From contig NC_016609.1 in assembly GCF_000246855.1 (NCBI RefSeq), positions 1,302,001 to 1,366,000 of the forward strand: DNA of 64,000 bases. Direction: 5' to 3'. Positions 52,016-62,103 of the stretch are shown piece after piece. Within the stretch, counting starts at the first letter, position 1. Every line of letters begins with the position of its first letter. This stretch comes from Niastella koreensis GR20-10. Its GTDB lineage: Bacteria; Bacteroidota; Bacteroidia; Chitinophagales; Chitinophagaceae. Made by a program: the position numbers and the translations under genes. The notes below the pieces were generated by a model that was not told where the DNA came from, did no database searches, and saw only the letters and a program-made list of their open reading frames with translations.

Positions 52016-54544
52016 GTGAAACCACTGCTGATGGTATTGCTGCTGCCTGCGTTTGCTTATTCGCAGGAAGTAAAACCTGTCATTTCAAATGACTATCTGA
52101 CATTGATCCGGTCGGATAGCTCGCAAATAAAGCATTTTTGGCCCGATACAAGCACCAGCATCAGGCTGTCTCACCAATTATTTTACCAGGATTATTATAA
52201 ATTCCGGGTCCGCAAGATCACGGTGAGGCGGGGTGTTATGGACATTCACCCATATGGCTCGAAGTCGATTTGGTTTGGCGGCCAGTTTAATACCGGGGTA
52301 GAAATAAAACGTGTTAATCAGTTGCCGGCGCTGCAAACTCAATTTGTGCAGGGGCGATCGCAAAACGGCGCATTGGTTTGGCGCGGGGCCGAAACGGGGG
52401 AGCCGTTTAGTTATGGTCCCGCTTTACATACGCTGGAATATGATGGCAGCAATTATGCGTATGATAAAAATGGTAAACTGGTAGCGGCGGGTACAGGTAA
52501 CGGCCAGGCGGCCAGCAGCTATCCCAATAATATTTTCAGAACCGCATCTATGTTTTCACAATCGCTTCGCCTGCAGGGACAATACCGGGTTAACGGTGAT
52601 CCCAGATTAAGTGCGGGTTTGAAGATGGGACAGTCAACAGAAAATACTTTTATCCGGAATAATAAGAACACTTCCCGCAATTTGACAGCCACCCTGGAAT
52701 TTAGAAAGAAATGGACGAGCCTTTCAGGAATGTATACTTTATTGCGTGATGAATTTTCAAACCCCAATCGCAATGGTTTTTTAAACCGCGTTTACCAGGA
52801 TGCCTTGTTGACCCCGGTGAGTTTTGACAATGCGCACAATGCATCACCTAATGCGCCACAAGCCTATAGCACAGTTGCTGATAACCCTGATTACCTGCTT
52901 GCCAATAACGGGAATCGCTTTGTACAAACACATCAAACGGTCAGTTTGATGCTGGAACGAAAAGGACGCAGATTTAATTATAAGATCACCCAGTCCATGG
53001 AGCATTTAAATCAGCAGCGCCGCGAAGGATATTTGCCGGGCAGTGCTTTTTTCCCTGCTGGTATAAGCATGGCTCGCAATAAAAAAGACCGCAATTACCT
53101 GCTGGATGGGAATGCTTCATTCGATATTCCTTTCTATAATTCTGATTTTACGGGTTCTGTAAAGGTCCATTATAGTTATAGGGACAGCCGGTCGGGGATT
53201 GATTACAGTATTCCTACGACATATAGTTATCAGCGTTCCGCACACGATGCCTCCCTGTCGTACATAAATGAATACCGCGGAGACCAGTTGAATGCAGGTG
53301 TTAACCTTGGCAGCAAGCTTTATGCTTCCAATACCACCATTGCCGATAACTATTTTCTTCCGAATGCTGCTGCTTATATAAGATGGGAAGACATACCCGG
53401 CCTGGACTATTGGTATGTAAAGATCAGTGGAACTTATAACCGCTTTAATAATGAATTGCCCGTTAGCCGGTCTTTTTCGCAAAACAGTTTACTGCAATAC
53501 ACCACCCAACAGGCGTATCAGTTTTTCCCGGTGATGGAAGTGAGCAGTTTCGACAAATTGAATGCAGTCCGGCATACAGAATACACCGGCCTGCTGGAGT
53601 TTAGTTACAACTACAAGTTTACCTTATATGGTGAGTTGTTCAACCGGAAAACAATGGATGATATTTTTCCGGTATTATCAAATGGAAACCTGGTTTTACA
53701 GAATATTGCCGGTCACCGCAACAAAGGTTTTGAACTGGGGGCTACCTTCAGTCATCATCAAGGTGATTTTTCTACCTATAATACCCTGTCGTATGTTACC
53801 TACAACAGCAGGATCACTGATGTAAAGGCCGGGTATGACGGCACACCTATGGCCGGGTTTGCCAATATACATACTGCTATTATAAAAGGAACAGCGCTGG
53901 GCAGTATTGTAGGAACAGATTATCAACGGGACGCCAGTAACCAGGTCATGATCGGCAAAGATGGTTTTCCGCTGGTGAACCCAACGCCGCAGGTGATTGG
54001 TAATCCCATCCCTGCTTTTACCATGAAAATGGCCAATACGGTTAACTGGAAAAAGCTGTCACTCGATCTGCTCTGGGAATGGAAAAAAGGCGGACAAATG
54101 TGGAACGGTACGCAGGCGGTACTGGATTATTATGGCAGGTCGGCCGGTTCAGCGGCCCTGCGGCAAACTACCGGTTACGTGTTTAACGGCGTACTGGAAG
54201 ATAAACAACCCAATACCATTCCCGTTTCGTTTTATGATGTAAATGTACCCGTTGAACAAAACCGCTGGACCCGTTACGGACACAGCGGGGTAGGGTCTGC
54301 ATATATTCAAAAGGCTGATGTGTTGCGACTGAATACAGTGAACCTCTCGTTTAAACAAAGGCTTAAAAAGTATTCGCAGCAACTGGCCATCTCGGTATAT
54401 GCTCATAACCTCATTCTGTATACACCATACAAAGGGGCCGATCCCAACCAGCTGTTATATGATCAACCGAATGCGGCCGGTCTCGACTACTTCAATCTCC
54501 CTTCGGTAAAATCCTTTGGTTGTAACATTTCCATTCAATTCTAA
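52016..54544 (+). CDS. SusC-like outer-membrane barrel lacking a plug
   Basis: GTG start at 52016 gives a signal peptide (MKPLLMVLLLPAFAYSQ). 842 residues. From about residue 110 it follows SusC-type TonB-dependent receptors after their plug (RGAETGEPFSYGPALHTLEY, then ALGSIVGTDYQRD and SFKQRLKKYSQQLAISVYAH), and ends with the aromatic SIQF. The N-terminal carboxypeptidase-D-like and plug domains, which normally occupy the first 230 residues of a SusC protein, are not visible; only about 100 residues precede the barrel. Those domains occur in the next gene, four bases away. Without a plug the barrel would be an open pore unless the neighbour supplies one. Confidence 0.75.
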   Translation: MKPLLMVLLLPAFAYSQEVKPVISNDYLTLIRSDSSQIKHFWPDTSTSIRLSHQLFYQDYYKFRVRKITVRRGVMDIHPYGSKSIWFGGQFNTGVEIKRVNQLPALQTQFVQGRSQNGALVWRGAETGEPFSYGPALHTLEYDGSNYAYDKNGKLVAAGTGNGQAASSYPNNIFRTASMFSQSLRLQGQYRVNGDPRLSAGLKMGQSTENTFIRNNKNTSRNLTATLEFRKKWTSLSGMYTLLRDEFSNPNRNGFLNRVYQDALLTPVSFDNAHNASPNAPQAYSTVADNPDYLLANNGNRFVQTHQTVSLMLERKGRRFNYKITQSMEHLNQQRREGYLPGSAFFPAGISMARNKKDRNYLLDGNASFDIPFYNSDFTGSVKVHYSYRDSRSGIDYSIPTTYSYQRSAHDASLSYINEYRGDQLNAGVNLGSKLYASNTTIADNYFLPNAAAYIRWEDIPGLDYWYVKISGTYNRFNNELPVSRSFSQNSLLQYTTQQAYQFFPVMEVSSFDKLNAVRHTEYTGLLEFSYNYKFTLYGELFNRKTMDDIFPVLSNGNLVLQNIAGHRNKGFELGATFSHHQGDFSTYNTLSYVTYNSRITDVKAGYDGTPMAGFANIHTAIIKGTALGSIVGTDYQRDASNQVMIGKDGFPLVNPTPQVIGNPIPAFTMKMANTVNWKKLSLDLLWEWKKGGQMWNGTQAVLDYYGRSAGSAALRQTTGYVFNGVLEDKQPNTIPVSFYDVNVPVEQNRWTRYGHSGVGSAYIQKADVLRLNTVNLSFKQRLKKYSQQLAISVYAHNLILYTPYKGADPNQLLYDQPNAAGLDYFNLPSVKSFGCNISIQF

Positions 54545-54548
54545 CAAC

Positions 54549-57500
54549 ATGAGAAAAGCAATAAATACCTGTCTGCTGATTTTGATGCTGATTGGTGTGT
54601 ATCCGTTTTGTACAATGGGGCAAACAATAGATTATGTGAGCAATAAGGAAAAAGTGTATGTGCAAACCAGCCATGTGTTTTTTAAACCGGGTGAAACCCT
54701 GTTTTTCAAGCTCTATGTGGTGAATGCCAATTCTCAGCTTCCTTCCTTTTTGAGTAATGTGGTGTATGCAGACATCATTGGCCCTTCGGGCAACCTGGTG
54801 CAGAAAATAAGTTATGGTGTGGAGAACGGCTACGCCGAAGGTTCATTTCAGTTTAGTGAGGAGGCAGCCGGTGGGGTATATAAGTTAAGAGCTTACACTA
54901 CCTGGATGCGGAATGAAAATGAAGCTACCTTTTTTACAAAAGAGATCACCGTGTTGAAAGTGATAGCGCCCCGTTTGCTGATGAAGCTCGATTTCCCGGA
55001 GAAAGGCTATGGGCCCGGTGATGAGGTAAAAGCCGATTTTAGCATACGTGACCTCAATGACCAGCCTGTGCGCAACCATGCTGCTGCTTATAAGGTATCC
55101 ATTGGCGGAGAAGTGGTTCAAACCAATACCTTTCAAACCAGTGAGGAAGGTAAAGCGCAATTGCGTTTTATGCTTCCCAAGGCGTTGAACACTGCCGATG
55201 GTTTATTAAACATTACCATTGAATATGATGCCAATAGGGAATCCATTTCAAGAAGCATTCCCATTGTGCTCAATAAGATCGATCTGCAGTTTATGCCTGA
55301 GGGTGGTACCCTGGTACAGGGGATTGCCACCCAGGTAGCCTTTAAAGCAATAAACGAACATGGCAAACCGGTTGATGTAAAAGGAACAGTGATCAATAGC
55401 CGTGGAAATAAAGTCACTGATTTTGAAAGCCTGCGTTTTGGCATGGGTAAGTTTGCCTTTACGCCCCGGCAAAATGAAACCTATACCGCCCATATCAGTG
55501 CGCCGGCAAATATTACCCAAACATTTTCATTACCGCATGCATTGGCCCAGGGCAGTGTAATGAATATTGCGGCAGTAACGAAAGGAGAATTGTTGGTGAA
55601 ATTATCTGCTACCGGAAAGCAGGTAGTTGCCATTACCGGACAAACAAAGAACACTACTTACTTCTCCCGGAAAATGGAGTTGCAGCCAGGTGTAAACGAC
55701 ATAACAATCGACATCAGTAAATTCCCTGCCGGCATAGCGCGGTTTACCTTATTTACAGCTGACTCCATACCGGTAGCAGAACGCCTGGTATTCCTGAATG
55801 AACAAAAGAATCTACAGGTAAGCATTACCACCGATAAACCCATTTACCTGCCGCGGCAACTGGTATCGTTAACTATAAAGAGCCTCGATGAAAAAGGCAA
55901 CCCGGTTCCATCGAATTTGTCGCTGGCGGTACTGGATGATAAACTGTGGTCATTTGCCGATGACAAACAGGACCATATTCTTTCCTGGTTGCTGATGAGC
56001 TCCGAACTGAATGGAAAGATTGAGGAACCCGATTTTTATTTTAAGAAAGAGGAGCCCACTGCCCGGCCTGCGCTTGACCTGGTAATGCTTACCAATGGTT
56101 ATCGCTATTTTGATTATACCAGCGATGTGAAAGCAAAGGGGAAATTAGCTTTTGCGCCCGATCAACCTTATGCGATCAGCGGCACAGTGTTAAATGCACA
56201 ACAAAAGCCGGTAAAGGCTACCGTATACCTGGTGCAAACCCAAACGGGTGGTAAAGCTGTTCAATACAAAACAGGAGAAGACGGAACTTTTGTATTTAAC
56301 CAGGTAATACCTAACAGCAGATATTATTTGTTTGCCCGTGCGGCGGTTAAAAAAGAAAAAGTGACCATACTGGTAATACAAAATGGCGTTGGGTACGATC
56401 CTGATAACAAGAGCCTGGATAACCAACTGTCATTTGTAATAGATGGTAAACAGGGTGCTATGCCTGAAGAGCAAAAATTGCAGGCAAAACCACAACCTGT
56501 TAAGGTGCTGCAAAATGCTTTTGACTTTGATAACATGGATACCAATTTGGACGATGTTATTGTTGTAGGATATGGCGGTACACTTAAAAAGAACAGCACG
56601 GGCAGCATTGTTTCGGTAAAACCAATTGAAATTACCCCGAATAATATTACCCAGACCCTGCAAGGCAGGGTAGGAGGGTTGTACATTGAAAAAAATGCAA
56701 ACCCGATGTCCGACGGAAAAATAATGATCAGGGGTTCCCGTTCGCTGACTAATGCCAGTGAGCCGTTGATTGTGGTAGATGGTGTGCCAATGGAAGGTTA
56801 CCGGCTAAATGCGCTCGCAGCAGCAGATATTGAATCGATCACGGTATCGAAAGATGCAGCTGCTGTAGCGCTTTATGGAAGCCGTGCCGCCTATGGGGCA
56901 ATTGTTGTTGTAACCAAAACGCTCCGCACGGCCGGCTGGCGGATCAATTTGCCTGCGAAATATTATTATGCTACCGAAGCGGTGCAAACCGGCAACGGCC
57001 CCGCGTTTACGGTAGCCCGCCGGTTTTATGCGCCTGAATATGTATTAACCGAGCCACAGGAGCGAAACGATTTCAGGGAAACGATTTACTGGAACCCGGT
57101 GATACAAACTGATAGAACGGGTACTGCCCGGGTGGAGTTCTATAATTCTGATGCAGCCACTACTTTCAGGGCCATTGCCGAAGGCATTGGCTATAATGGA
57201 AAAGCCGGCCGTGCCGAACACACCTATGTAACCAAAAATGCGCTGGCGGTTGATGCTAAAATTCCACCTTATTTAACAGTAGGAGATAAAGCACTTATTC
57301 CACTGGTAATAAAAAACAACCGCCCGCAGGAGGAGGAAGCGCGGGTGAGCCTGGTACTGCCGGCTAACATGCGTACTACTGACTTCACCAATACCATTAC
57401 AGTACCGGCAGATAGTGCCCGCCAGTTGTTGATACCCGTTACTGCCACCGCTGCTACCGATGGTAAAATTCAGTTCATAGTAGAAACCAATCAGAAAACC

Positions 57501-59075
57501 GAAACGTTAACCTTACCCATTACAGCAGCGGAAAAGGGATTTCCGGTTGTGGAAACATTTTCAGGGAACCAATCGGGCAAACACGTCTTCAACGTAAACA
57601 AAGTAATTCCGGGTAGCGTATATGCAAAACTGAAACTGTTTAAAACGCTGGAAGGGCAGTTGCTTGATGGAATAGAATCAATGTTACGTGAACCTAATGG
57701 TTGTTTTGAACAAACTTCCTCTGCCACTTATCCAAACATTTTTGTATTGAAATACCTGCGTGAATCGGGGCGCTCGAATAAGGCTATTGAAAAGAAAGCA
57801 CTTGATTATATTGATCAGGGGTATAAACGATTGATTGGGTTTGAAACCAAACAGAACGGGTTTGAATGGTTTGGCCATACTCTGCCGCATGAAGCATTAA
57901 CTGCTTATGGGCTGATGGAGTTTACCGATATGCAGGAGTTTATCAATGTGGATAAACACATGCTGGAAAGGACGAAAAAATTCCTGCTCGGCCGGCGCGA
58001 TGGCAAAGGCGGGTTCAGCTTATCAACCGGTGGGTACGACCGTTTTGCTTCCGTGCCTGATAAGATCGCGAATACCTACATTGTATATGCACTTACACAG
58101 GCGGGTTTGGGTAACGACATCAACCTGGAATATGAAACGGCTGTAAAAAAAGCGCTCGAAAGCAATGATGGGTATCAGTTAGCTATGATGGCGCTGTCCG
58201 CCTCGAATATGAAACGGGAAAAGGATCTTCAAATGCTGATGAACGCATTAAATACCAATTACCTGAAATCGGATCTTGCGGCTGAAACCAGTGTTGTAAA
58301 TTCACGGGATGCCTCCCTTCGCGTGGAGACTGCCTCGTTGTATGCGCTGGCGCTGATGCGGCAGCCCTCACCCGATATGGGTATTTTGAACAATCTGATT
58401 GCAAGGATCCTGAAGGAAAAATCGTATTACGGGTACGGGTCTACCCAGGCCACGGTAATGGCGTTGCAGGCTATAGTTGCTTATTCAAAACTCATAGGCC
58501 GTTTAAGTGAAAATCCACAGATCACCTTTACGATGAATGATATCGACGTTAAAGGCGACAGTGCTTTGCCAGCCATTGTACAGGAAGGTAAAAACGTATT
58601 TAGCGTTCAATACCAGGAGAACGGCGGCATTCCTTACAACCTGCAGGTTTCGTATAATACCTTTACCCCACCCAATAGCGAAAAAGCCGAACTGAAGCTG
58701 TTTACTCAATTAGCGGCGGCTCAAACAAAGGTGGGCGAAACGGTTCGCATGGATATTTCGGTAACAAACAAGAAAAGCGGGTTGCAGCCGATGGCGGTGG
58801 CCAAGATCGGCATTCCCGCCGGCTTATCGGTTCAACCCTGGCAATTAAAGGATATCATGGAGAAGAACCAGGTAGCTTATTACGAGATCTTTGATAATTA
58901 CCTGGTGTTATACTGGATGGGTTTTGCTCCCAATGAAACCAAAACCATAAAGCTGGACCTTAAAGCGGAAATACCGGGCACTTATAAGGGAAAAGCCAGT
59001 AATACCTGGTTGTACTACACCCCGGAACACAAGCACTGGAATGACGGGATAGAAGTGGAGGTGCTTGCAAAATAA
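54549..59075 (+). CDS. Alpha-2-macroglobulin-like protein with embedded TonB plug
   Basis: The frame opens at 54516, but the ATG at 54549 starts a proper signal peptide; 1508 residues. In order: a macroglobulin MG2-like domain (about 33-125, KVYVQTSHVFFKPGETLFFK), further MG domains to about 530, a carboxypeptidase-D-like domain (535-620, ISGTVLNAQQKPVKATVYLV), a TonB-receptor plug (about 660-795, VIVVGYGGTLKK, IMIRGSRSLTNASEPLIVVD, ALYGSRAAYGAIVVVTK), then the A2M core with the thioester motif GCFEQT near 1051 and the alpha-toroid helices. Bacterial macroglobulins trap proteases through the thioester. Here the plug sits in the middle, and the preceding gene is a plug-less SusC barrel, so the two products probably form one complex. 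No TonB box was found. Confidence 0.75.
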   Translation: MRKAINTCLLILMLIGVYPFCTMGQTIDYVSNKEKVYVQTSHVFFKPGETLFFKLYVVNANSQLPSFLSNVVYADIIGPSGNLVQKISYGVENGYAEGSFQFSEEAAGGVYKLRAYTTWMRNENEATFFTKEITVLKVIAPRLLMKLDFPEKGYGPGDEVKADFSIRDLNDQPVRNHAAAYKVSIGGEVVQTNTFQTSEEGKAQLRFMLPKALNTADGLLNITIEYDANRESISRSIPIVLNKIDLQFMPEGGTLVQGIATQVAFKAINEHGKPVDVKGTVINSRGNKVTDFESLRFGMGKFAFTPRQNETYTAHISAPANITQTFSLPHALAQGSVMNIAAVTKGELLVKLSATGKQVVAITGQTKNTTYFSRKMELQPGVNDITIDISKFPAGIARFTLFTADSIPVAERLVFLNEQKNLQVSITTDKPIYLPRQLVSLTIKSLDEKGNPVPSNLSLAVLDDKLWSFADDKQDHILSWLLMSSELNGKIEEPDFYFKKEEPTARPALDLVMLTNGYRYFDYTSDVKAKGKLAFAPDQPYAISGTVLNAQQKPVKATVYLVQTQTGGKAVQYKTGEDGTFVFNQVIPNSRYYLFARAAVKKEKVTILVIQNGVGYDPDNKSLDNQLSFVIDGKQGAMPEEQKLQAKPQPVKVLQNAFDFDNMDTNLDDVIVVGYGGTLKKNSTGSIVSVKPIEITPNNITQTLQGRVGGLYIEKNANPMSDGKIMIRGSRSLTNASEPLIVVDGVPMEGYRLNALAAADIESITVSKDAAAVALYGSRAAYGAIVVVTKTLRTAGWRINLPAKYYYATEAVQTGNGPAFTVARRFYAPEYVLTEPQERNDFRETIYWNPVIQTDRTGTARVEFYNSDAATTFRAIAEGIGYNGKAGRAEHTYVTKNALAVDAKIPPYLTVGDKALIPLVIKNNRPQEEEARVSLVLPANMRTTDFTNTITVPADSARQLLIPVTATAATDGKIQFIVETNQKTETLTLPITAAEKGFPVVETFSGNQSGKHVFNVNKVIPGSVYAKLKLFKTLEGQLLDGIESMLREPNGCFEQTSSATYPNIFVLKYLRESGRSNKAIEKKALDYIDQGYKRLIGFETKQNGFEWFGHTLPHEALTAYGLMEFTDMQEFINVDKHMLERTKKFLLGRRDGKGGFSLSTGGYDRFASVPDKIANTYIVYALTQAGLGNDINLEYETAVKKALESNDGYQLAMMALSASNMKREKDLQMLMNALNTNYLKSDLAAETSVVNSRDASLRVETASLYALALMRQPSPDMGILNNLIARILKEKSYYGYGSTQATVMALQAIVAYSKLIGRLSENPQITFTMNDIDVKGDSALPAIVQEGKNVFSVQYQENGGIPYNLQVSYNTFTPPNSEKAELKLFTQLAAAQTKVGETVRMDISVTNKKSGLQPMAVAKIGIPAGLSVQPWQLKDIMEKNQVAYYEIFDNYLVLYWMGFAPNETKTIKLDLKAEIPGTYKGKASNTWLYYTPEHKHWNDGIEVEVLAK

Positions 59076-59157
59076 ATTTATAGATAATCCGTTTTGGGTA
59101 TTAAGGCGCAGGGGGAATTTTACTATTTTGTTCCCGATTCCTTAATACCCCAAACTT

Positions 59158-62058
59158 GTGAAAAAGTTACCAGCCCTTTTAGCCTTTTGCCTGTATATAC
59201 AATTTTCTTCATTTGGTCAATACGCTGATGTAGGAACCGGTGCATTGAAAAACGACATCTGGTGGTTCGATTGGGCCGGCATGAACCTTTCCGGCACCGC
59301 CTCAAAAACAGTTACTACTCCCGATGGATTAACAATAACATATACCTATAGCGCGCCCACAAATGTTCCAACGGCTATGATCATGAATACCTGGTCGGGC
59401 GCTGTATTGCATTTTTTATATGATTTCTCCAACCCGGCTATAAAACCGGCCCTGTATAATAGTCAAAGTGCTTTTACTTCACTGGGCTTTAATTTAAATG
59501 TACAGGTTACAAGAAATGGGGCTCCTGTGCCATTTACCTTTTTGGCAGTAGATGCGGAGGCCAGTACTACGGATGAGGTTACTACTTTTACGAGTAACAG
59601 AGGGGCCTGGCAAATGGTTGATTTTTTCCGGAACTCTTCACAAACAACCAACCCGGTAACCGGTTGCAACACCAATACGGTAAAACTGGCAGATACCTAT
59701 GGTTATGCGGCGGCCACGGGACAAAATCCCGTTTTGGCGAGCGCTACCACTACCGGCGACATCACCGTAAGTACCCTGATGGACCACCGGGTAACTGGTG
59801 GTATGGCGGTTGCTTTTGGGATTATGGCGCCGGTTGACCGGGGTGATCTTCCTGCCTCTTATGGATACGTTTACCATGGATTGACATATAGCATATTAAA
59901 TGGATGTAACTACCAGGCGCCCCTGCCTTCTGCCCCTAAATCACAAAGTTTAAAGTTGGGCGCCGTAGCCGGAGATGCTGATGGAACGCAAACCCTGGAT
60001 GACAATGCCAGCGGTGTGGATGAAGATGCGTTAACAACCATTCCCGCTTATTTTAATAACGGCACCTACAGCTTAACGTTGCCACTTGGTAATACAACCG
60101 GAAGTGATGCCTGGCTTACCGGCTGGTTCGATTATAACCGCAATGGGGTTTTTGATGCCGGGGAATCGGTGACGGTCACCGTGCCCAATAATTCAACCAC
60201 GGCTACCTTAACCTGGTCTGGTTTGCCAACCTGGCTGCCACCGGGCCCGGTTAGCGATTATGGCGTACGTTTACGGCTATCGTCAGACATGGCTGCCACG
60301 CAACAGGCAACCGGATTTGCAAAAGACGGCGAGGTGGAAGATTATTTAATCCCCGCTGCAATGCTTTGTAACATCAACATACAGTCGGCCAATGATACCA
60401 CCGTATGTTCCGGGCTGCCTGTTCCTTTAACTACAACCGGCGTTCATGTTACCAGTTATAGCTGGAGCCCGGCTGTGTTTCTTAATGACGCCACTATTGC
60501 CAGCCCGGTTGCTAACCCAACCGGCAATACAACCTATACGGTTACCGGAAGTAATCCGCAAGGCTGTATGGCAAAAGATATGGTTGCCATCACGCTTTAC
60601 CCGCCGCCTAATTTTATTGTTAGTCCGGTAAACGCTACCATTTGTGAAAATGATCAGGTGCAGTTGACCGCATCAGGCGGTGATAGCTACAGCTGGGTGG
60701 ATGCCGGTAATGCGCCGGTAGGAAATACTCCTTCTGTAACAGTACAGCCCACTGTTACACAAACCTACCAGGTGCTTATAAAAGAGAATACCTGTAATAA
60801 TTCCACTACCCGCAGCATTCCGGTAACCGTGAATGCGCTTCCTGTGCCAGTGATTTCCAAAACAAACGATATAGACTGCCACCTGGCGACGGCTACGCTG
60901 CATGCCGGCGGTGGCAACACTTATGTATGGGATGTGTCGCCGGATCTGAGCGTGCTCACTTCACCGGACCCTACAGCGATGCCGCAGCAAACCACTACCT
61001 ATTTTGTAAAGGTCACCAGCAGCGCAGGCTGTTCTGCAAGAGGTTCCGTAACTGTGAACGTGGATAAGCAAAAACCGGTTATTGCCATCAATAATGATAC
61101 TACCATTTGCGTGGGTACTGCTGTACAGTTAACAGCCAGTGCAGCAGGTACAGGTGTTTCTTATGCCTGGCTGCCGCAAACAGGGCTGAATAATAGTTTC
61201 ATTGCTGCGCCGATAGCGCAGCCAACAGTGGCTACCAAATATGTGGTAACTGCAACGGCCGGTAATGGATGTATGGGTGAAGATTCAATAAAGATCGACT
61301 TTCATGCGCCGCCCAATTTTGTTGTAAGCCCGGCAAACAGTACCCTTTGCGTAAATGACAAGCTGCAACTAACAGCATCGGGTGGGGATGACTATAATTG
61401 GCTGGACGGCAGTAATGCGCCATTGGGAAATACCCCTTCTATCACCGTACAGCCAACTGTTACGCAAACCTACCAGGTGCTTATAAAAGAAAATACCTGT
61501 AATAGTTCCATTACCCGCAGCATTCCTGTAACTGTGAATGACCTTCCGGTACCGTCCATAACAAAATCAAATGATATAGATTGTTCTACCGGTAAGGCTA
61601 CCCTGTATGTTACAGGTGGCATCAGCTATGAATGGGATGCAGCGCCTGGTATAGGAAATACTTTTTCTTCCAACCCGGTAGTAACACCTCAGCAAACCAC
61701 CACCTATATTGTAACTGTAACCAATAATAAGGGATGTTCGGCAAGGGACTCTGTAAAGGTAGTAGCTGATTTCGCCAAAGCTATGAGCCCCTATCCCGTT
61801 CCCTCGGCCTTTACACCTAATAATGACGGCCGCAATGATTGTTTTGGATTGAAACAATGGGGACTGGTTACTCAATTGCAATTTCAGGTATTTGACAGAT
61901 GGGGGCAACGGGTATTCGCTACCACTGATCCTGCGCAATGTTGGGATGGAACTTTTAAGGGCGAACCAATGCCTGCCGGCGGTTACGCTTATACTATAAA
62001 AGCAGTTACCCGCTGTGGCGCTGTGAACCGGACGGGAATGGTGATATTGGTGAGGTGA
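59158..62058 (+). CDS. T9SS type B exported protein (second), GEVED domain
   Basis: GTG start at 59158; signal peptide MKKLPALLAFCLYIQFSSFG. 966 residues. The first 250 residues form a beta-rich domain (AGMNLSGTASKTVTTPDGLT). A GEVED domain follows at about 270-400 (ATGFAKDGEVEDYLIP), then six immunoglobulin-like domains with internal duplication (the pair ITVQPTVTQTYQVLIKENTC at two places). The C-terminal type B sorting domain reads PSAFTPNNDGRNDCF, then VFDRWGQRVFATT and CWDGTFKG. It is the last gene of the surface locus and a likely substrate of the PorP/SprF protein. Adhesin-like; ligand unknown. Confidence 0.85.
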   Translation: MKKLPALLAFCLYIQFSSFGQYADVGTGALKNDIWWFDWAGMNLSGTASKTVTTPDGLTITYTYSAPTNVPTAMIMNTWSGAVLHFLYDFSNPAIKPALYNSQSAFTSLGFNLNVQVTRNGAPVPFTFLAVDAEASTTDEVTTFTSNRGAWQMVDFFRNSSQTTNPVTGCNTNTVKLADTYGYAAATGQNPVLASATTTGDITVSTLMDHRVTGGMAVAFGIMAPVDRGDLPASYGYVYHGLTYSILNGCNYQAPLPSAPKSQSLKLGAVAGDADGTQTLDDNASGVDEDALTTIPAYFNNGTYSLTLPLGNTTGSDAWLTGWFDYNRNGVFDAGESVTVTVPNNSTTATLTWSGLPTWLPPGPVSDYGVRLRLSSDMAATQQATGFAKDGEVEDYLIPAAMLCNINIQSANDTTVCSGLPVPLTTTGVHVTSYSWSPAVFLNDATIASPVANPTGNTTYTVTGSNPQGCMAKDMVAITLYPPPNFIVSPVNATICENDQVQLTASGGDSYSWVDAGNAPVGNTPSVTVQPTVTQTYQVLIKENTCNNSTTRSIPVTVNALPVPVISKTNDIDCHLATATLHAGGGNTYVWDVSPDLSVLTSPDPTAMPQQTTTYFVKVTSSAGCSARGSVTVNVDKQKPVIAINNDTTICVGTAVQLTASAAGTGVSYAWLPQTGLNNSFIAAPIAQPTVATKYVVTATAGNGCMGEDSIKIDFHAPPNFVVSPANSTLCVNDKLQLTASGGDDYNWLDGSNAPLGNTPSITVQPTVTQTYQVLIKENTCNSSITRSIPVTVNDLPVPSITKSNDIDCSTGKATLYVTGGISYEWDAAPGIGNTFSSNPVVTPQQTTTYIVTVTNNKGCSARDSVKVVADFAKAMSPYPVPSAFTPNNDGRNDCFGLKQWGLVTQLQFQVFDRWGQRVFATTDPAQCWDGTFKGEPMPAGGYAYTIKAVTRCGAVNRTGMVILVR
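60598..60990 (+). repeat. Internal duplication, copy 1
   Basis: Encodes two immunoglobulin-like domains (opening NFIVSPVNATICENDQVQLT). Very similar at both DNA and protein level to 61302-61690. Candidate for length variation by recombination. Confidence 0.7.
61302..61690 (+). repeat. Internal duplication, copy 2
   Basis: Encodes the second copy (opening NFVVSPANSTLCVNDKLQLT). Both copies keep the segment TVQPTVTQTYQVLIKENTC, while their ends have diverged. Confidence 0.7.
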
Positions 62059-62103
62059 GTGGTGAAAGTGGGATTTTTTATAATTAGATTGGTTTGTTTA
62101 AGC

